19,726 nucleotides of DNA from DATHBD01 sp035296325 (GTDB taxonomy: Bacteria; Actinomycetota; Actinomycetes; Mycobacteriales; Micromonosporaceae), in NCBI GenBank assembly GCA_035296325.1, contig DATHBD010000022.1:1-19726 (forward strand), read 5' to 3'. Numbering within the stretch: position 1 is the stretch's first letter; the number at the start of each line of letters is the position of its first letter. The translations under genes were made by a program, and so were the position numbers. This document shows, in pieces, positions 17,801-19,726 of this stretch. Below the pieces are notes generated by a model, which saw only the letters and a list, made by a program, of their open reading frames with translations, had not been told where the DNA came from and made no database searches.

Positions 17801-17978
17801 AGCCGCCGGGCTGCTGGTGCACGGTGTCCGGGCTCCACTGCACCATGCCGAATGGCACATCGGCGCCGGGGAACGTGTTCGCGGCGCCGCCTCCGGTGCC
17901 GAAGTCGGGCCCGCCGGGCGCCGTGCCGGAGAAGGGGTTGACGTGTCGCGCGAGATCAGGGTCCACACCTGTCATCAT
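14883..17978 (-). CDS. GH92 family alpha-mannosidase, no signal peptide (1031 aa)
   Basis: GH92 enzymes are calcium-dependent exo-alpha-mannosidases acting mainly on alpha-1,2 and other alpha-mannosyl linkages of glycans. Diagnostic blocks: HVNPFSGT near 12, AANTFPGADVPFGMVQWSPD (about 32-51), RIRGFSLTHLSGAG, and GNNDLGAMSSWYIWAALGLY (about 616-635) with the acidic active-site motif. The catalytic part ends near 690. Beta-rich regions follow (about 700-830, NEW3-like), then a beta-sandwich from about 838 with WHANNVGVSDD and RGGFSYSAQAL, a module usually appended to secreted actinobacterial glycosidases. The ATG-ATG start is preceded by an in-frame TGA, so no N-terminal signal was missed. Export by Sec is therefore unlikely, although the architecture is that of a secreted enzyme. 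It is divergent from GH47. Confidence 0.93.
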   Translation of the reverse strand: MMTGVDPDLARHVNPFSGTAPGGPDFGTGGGAANTFPGADVPFGMVQWSPDTVHQQPGGYHYPDDRIRGFSLTHLSGAGCDAGQDIPFLPYPGEVRTSPATDRDRYVATFSHDNETATPGYYAVTLDSGATMELTVTQRSGIGRITYPADAPATLLVDVAGSVRGVSDAHVEVGDDSISGWAVSGDFCGSGNVYRVYFSATFDRPFQALGTWHEDSVSPAPTASGPGSGAFVTFDLGGDRTVQVRVGLSYVSVAGAAANVVAEQGTSTFDEVRARARAAWNARLGQIEVTGGTAEQTTIFYTQLYHSLLQPNVFSDADGRYIGFDGEIHKCADGHVQYANFSGWDIYRSQIQLLALLAPAETADMAQSMLNQARQSGDVWDRWSHNNDFTGVMTGDPYHSILASAYAFGATDFDAAGALASMVHGATTVQPHTASYVERPGLADYQTLGYVPGAPSTTLEYTTADFGIAQLAARLGDTTVYQQFLARAQYWQNLFHPATGHLQPRHRDGSFRTPFDPASPTRYIEGNGAQYAWMVPYNLRALINARGGDEAVIAGLDTFFTELNAGPRKAYAFLGNEPSLNAPWVYVYAGAPHRTQEVVRRAVNTLWRADASGFVGNNDLGAMSSWYIWAALGLYPQVPGRAELVLGSPLFPRAVLRRATGQTITIDAPGASADRYAVAGVLVNGAATAQPWLPESFAVEGGAVEFTLVDQPDPGWGAAPADVPPSYRDGERAMLGAFHPGEVRIGPGDAAVPTNLVIATVTGAPTTVAWAADAPAGLVVDPAGGTVDVPAHGPVSVEISVSTAPHAVEAFHRLPITLTSLGEVVPAAGALTVRVARPGSVLWHANNVGVSDDAATTDAALDRGGFSYSAQALAATGVVPGGQVRVGAFTFVWPGHPAGQPDNIQAGGGDQTLELAAAPAAASRLALLGVATNGNASGDATIRYADGTAQTARIGFGDWITGADGAEGPRFGNAVAARMAYRNAAGGQEPATTYLFATAPIVLRAGRRVASITLPAEVSGGDLHVFAVAVV

Positions 17979-18021
17979 TCACTGTGCCGGACAACCCGGC
18001 CGACCAGAGACACGGTGGATC
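17979..18021. promoter_or_regulatory. 43-bp divergent intergenic region between the two mannosidases
   Basis: The starts of GH92 (17978) and GH47 (18022) face away from each other across 43 bp, so their promoters must overlap each other or the coding ends. GGTGG lies 3-7 nt before the GH47 ATG and may be a weak ribosome-binding site. I find no clear -10 hexamer or palindrome. Confidence 0.5.
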
Positions 18022-19380
18022 ATGCCTGTCCCATCCCCGGGAACCCGCCCGGCTGACGGCTGGGCCTCGGCCGCGGCCGACGTGCGCGCCGAGTTCCGGC
18101 ACGCGTGGCACGCGTACGCCCGGCTCGCCTGGGGCCACGATGAGATCCGCCCGGTCAGCGGCGGCACCAATGAGTTCTTCGATCCGTCTCATCCGGTCGG
18201 GCTCACCATCGTGGAGGCGCTGGACACGCTGTACCTGATGGGCCTCGACGAGGAGCTCGCGGCCGGGGTGCGGTGGGTGGACGAGCACCTCGACTTCCGG
18301 GGCGTCCGGAAAGACGTCCAGATCTTCGAGACGAACATCCGCATGGTCGGCGGCCTGCTCTCCGGGCACCTCGCCACCGGCGAGGCCGTGCTGCTCGACA
18401 AAGCGAAGGACATCGCCGACGTCCTGATGCCGGCGTTCACGGCGTCGCCGACGGGCGCGCCGTACCGGTTCGTCAACCCGTCCACCGGCGCGGTGAGCGG
18501 CACCGAGAACTCGCTCGCCGAGATCGGCACCTTCATCGCCGAGTTCGGCACGCTCTCCCGACTCGTCGGTGACGACCGGTATTACCAGGCCGCCAAGCGG
18601 GCGGCGCAAATGGTCTACGACCGGCGCTCGTCGCTCGACCTGGTCGGCACCTCGCTCAACATCTCCACCGGCGAGTGGACCGACGGCACGTCGTCCATCC
18701 ACCCGCCGGTCGACTCCTACCTGGAGTACCTCTGGGACGGCTGGGACCTCTTCGGCGACTCCGATTTCAAGACCTGGTACGACGTGCTCACGGCCGCCGT
18801 TCTGGAACGCTCGGCGGTGTGGCTGCGCACCCCGGGCCGGGAGCCCGACTCGGCGCACCTGTGGTTCGTCCGGGTCGACAAGGACACCGGCACGCTCGTC
18901 AGCACCGGCCAGAATGAGCTCGGCTGCTTCTACGCCGGGCTCCTCGGCCAGAGCGGCCACGAAGCCCTCGGCGCGGCGTACCTCGACTCGTGGACGGCGC
19001 TGCTGCACCGCCACCGGATCCATCCCGAGGATGTCGACCCGGTCAGCGGCAACGCCCTCAGCGTGACCAACGCGCTGCGCCCGGAGTACGTCGACTCGGC
19101 GTTGACCCTGTGGCTGGGCAACCGCGACGACCGGTACCGCGAGCTGGCCTACGAGTACTACCTGCGCCAGAAGGCCGTGTCCCGGGTGGAGAACGGCTGG
19201 ACGGCCGCGGCGGACGTCACGACCGATCCGGTCACCCGGGCCGATCTCACGCCCGGGTACTGGTGGTCGGAGCAGATGAAGTACTGGTACCTGATGTTCG
19301 CTGACGCGGATCGCTTCGACTACGGCGACAACTACCTCTCCACCGAGGGCAACGTCCTACGTGGCCTGAGGCGCGGCTGA
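18022..19380 (+). CDS. GH47 family alpha-1,2-mannosidase, bacterial type, no signal peptide (452 aa)
   Basis: GH47 enzymes are inverting, calcium-dependent alpha-1,2-mannosidases, best known from the eukaryotic secretory pathway. Family blocks appear in order: VGLTIVEALDTLYLMGL, IFETNIRMVGGLLSGHLATG, LAEIGTFIAEFGTLSRLVGD, DSYLEYLWDGWD, LRPEYVDSALTLW and YLSTEGN. E103 (FETNIR), D231 (DSYLEYL) and E355 (LRPE) match the family's essential acidic residues; T441 near the end matches the threonine that helps bind calcium. The 452 residues cover just the catalytic barrel, about the size of the characterised Caulobacter enzyme. The open frame upstream of ATG 18022 encodes no signal peptide, so the protein should be cytosolic. 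With GH92 it would remove alpha-mannose from the same oligosaccharides. Confidence 0.92.
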   Translation: MPVPSPGTRPADGWASAAADVRAEFRHAWHAYARLAWGHDEIRPVSGGTNEFFDPSHPVGLTIVEALDTLYLMGLDEELAAGVRWVDEHLDFRGVRKDVQIFETNIRMVGGLLSGHLATGEAVLLDKAKDIADVLMPAFTASPTGAPYRFVNPSTGAVSGTENSLAEIGTFIAEFGTLSRLVGDDRYYQAAKRAAQMVYDRRSSLDLVGTSLNISTGEWTDGTSSIHPPVDSYLEYLWDGWDLFGDSDFKTWYDVLTAAVLERSAVWLRTPGREPDSAHLWFVRVDKDTGTLVSTGQNELGCFYAGLLGQSGHEALGAAYLDSWTALLHRHRIHPEDVDPVSGNALSVTNALRPEYVDSALTLWLGNRDDRYRELAYEYYLRQKAVSRVENGWTAAADVTTDPVTRADLTPGYWWSEQMKYWYLMFADADRFDYGDNYLSTEGNVLRGLRRG

Positions 19381-19438
19381 CCGCGGACGGTACCGTCGGT
19401 CAGTCCCGCTGACCGCCGACGCGTGACCACGACAGACG

Positions 19439-19477
19439 CGTGTGCGGCCGGTCCCCTGGGGGAGCCGGCCGCACACG
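19439..19477. terminator. Bidirectional terminator hairpin between convergent genes
   Basis: CGTGTGCGGCCGG (19439-19451) pairs perfectly with CCGGCCGCACACG (19465-19477) around a 13-nt loop. It sits between the stop of GH47 and the stop of the converging oxidase gene, where one hairpin can serve both. Confidence 0.8.
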
Positions 19478-19495
19478 TCCGCGCTGGTGCTGAAA

Positions 19496-19726
19496 TCAGC
19501 CGATCTTGATCATGCGGGACACGCTGGGCGTGCCGGCCGCGTCCATCGCGAAGAGCATGTAGTAGCCCGGGATCGCGATGCCCGGGTCGGCCGGGATGTG
19601 CACCGTGTGGCCGCCGGTCACCGGGCCGGAGGTCACGCTCAGCCGGCGCTGGTCGGTGTTGACGGTGTGCGTTGCCGTACCGAGCCGGACCAGCGAGAAC
19701 CGGCTCACCGAGCCGCTGGTGCCGAC
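19496..19726 (-). CDS. C-terminal end of a galactose-oxidase/GlxA-like copper oxidase (5' part off window)
   Basis: The last 76 codons of a minus-strand gene are present, stop at 19498-19496. FSLVRLGTATHTVNTDQRR and PGYYMLFAMDAAGTPSVSR match the C-terminal domain (DUF1929) of galactose oxidase and the bacterial radical-copper oxidase GlxA. The histidine of ATHTVN corresponds to a copper ligand in galactose oxidase. GlxA-type enzymes are surface-associated and take part in glycan deposition at hyphal tips. The catalytic kelch part, including the Tyr-Cys cofactor, is outside the window, so activity cannot be judged; a kelch protein with DUF1929 but another role is possible. Confidence 0.82.
   Translation of the reverse strand, partial: VGTSGSVSRFSLVRLGTATHTVNTDQRRLSVTSGPVTGGHTVHIPADPGIAIPGYYMLFAMDAAGTPSVSRMIKIG

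Noticed and set aside
17938..17943. TTGACG as a -35 box for GH47
   Set aside because: No TAnnnT hexamer at 16-19 bp downstream.

Overview
The window comes from a high-GC actinobacterium. The strong G/C bias at third codon positions, GTG starts, purine-rich ribosome-binding sites next to TAnnnT-type leaderless starts, and the SmpB, LigD-polymerase and DUF2252 sequences fit Micromonosporaceae or a close relative. That family placement is inference. I saw no tRNA, rRNA, insertion sequence, integrase or CRISPR array.

Region A (1-10146) is a two-armed locus for cell-surface proteins. The left arm runs on the minus strand as a tightly coupled series. It starts with a 39-aa mini-ORF, which overlaps by GTGA a 612-aa protein with a LamG-type module. 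That in turn overlaps by ATGA a giant protein of at least 1,695 aa that runs off the left edge and carries FN3/Ig-like, CHB_HEX_C-like and LamG-type modules. The right arm runs on the plus strand: a 170-aa secreted beta protein, a 174-aa exported relative, and a 322-aa cytosolic-looking coiled-coil protein with an acidic Asp/Ser tail. Three of these proteins (612 aa, giant, 170 aa) have the A-Y-W signal-peptide end typical of SipW-processed proteins such as TasA. The 612-, 170- and 174-aa proteins share one small beta module with two cysteines. The arms are separated by about 750 bp of mostly non-coding DNA with a potentially structured leader. I read the locus as a surface matrix or fibre system: two small subunit-like proteins and two large adhesin-like ones. 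The dedicated signal peptidase is not in the window.

Region B (10147-13529) holds housekeeping and DNA-repair genes. A perfect 17-bp hairpin is followed by smpB, interrupted by a one-base frameshift, then a stand-alone LigD-type NHEJ polymerase, then a convergent DUF2252 gene with a kinase-like fold. The last two appear to have leaderless starts with identical spacing.

Region C (13530-19380) concerns mannose and glycans. A GH92 alpha-mannosidase (minus strand, followed by a GT4 glycosyltransferase) and a GH47 alpha-1,2-mannosidase (plus strand) diverge from a 43-bp gap. Both lack signal peptides, so they look like a cytosolic pair for trimming imported manno-oligosaccharides. GH47 is unusual in bacteria.

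Region D (19381-19726) holds a bidirectional hairpin terminator and the C-terminal end of a galactose-oxidase/GlxA-like copper enzyme that enters from the right edge.
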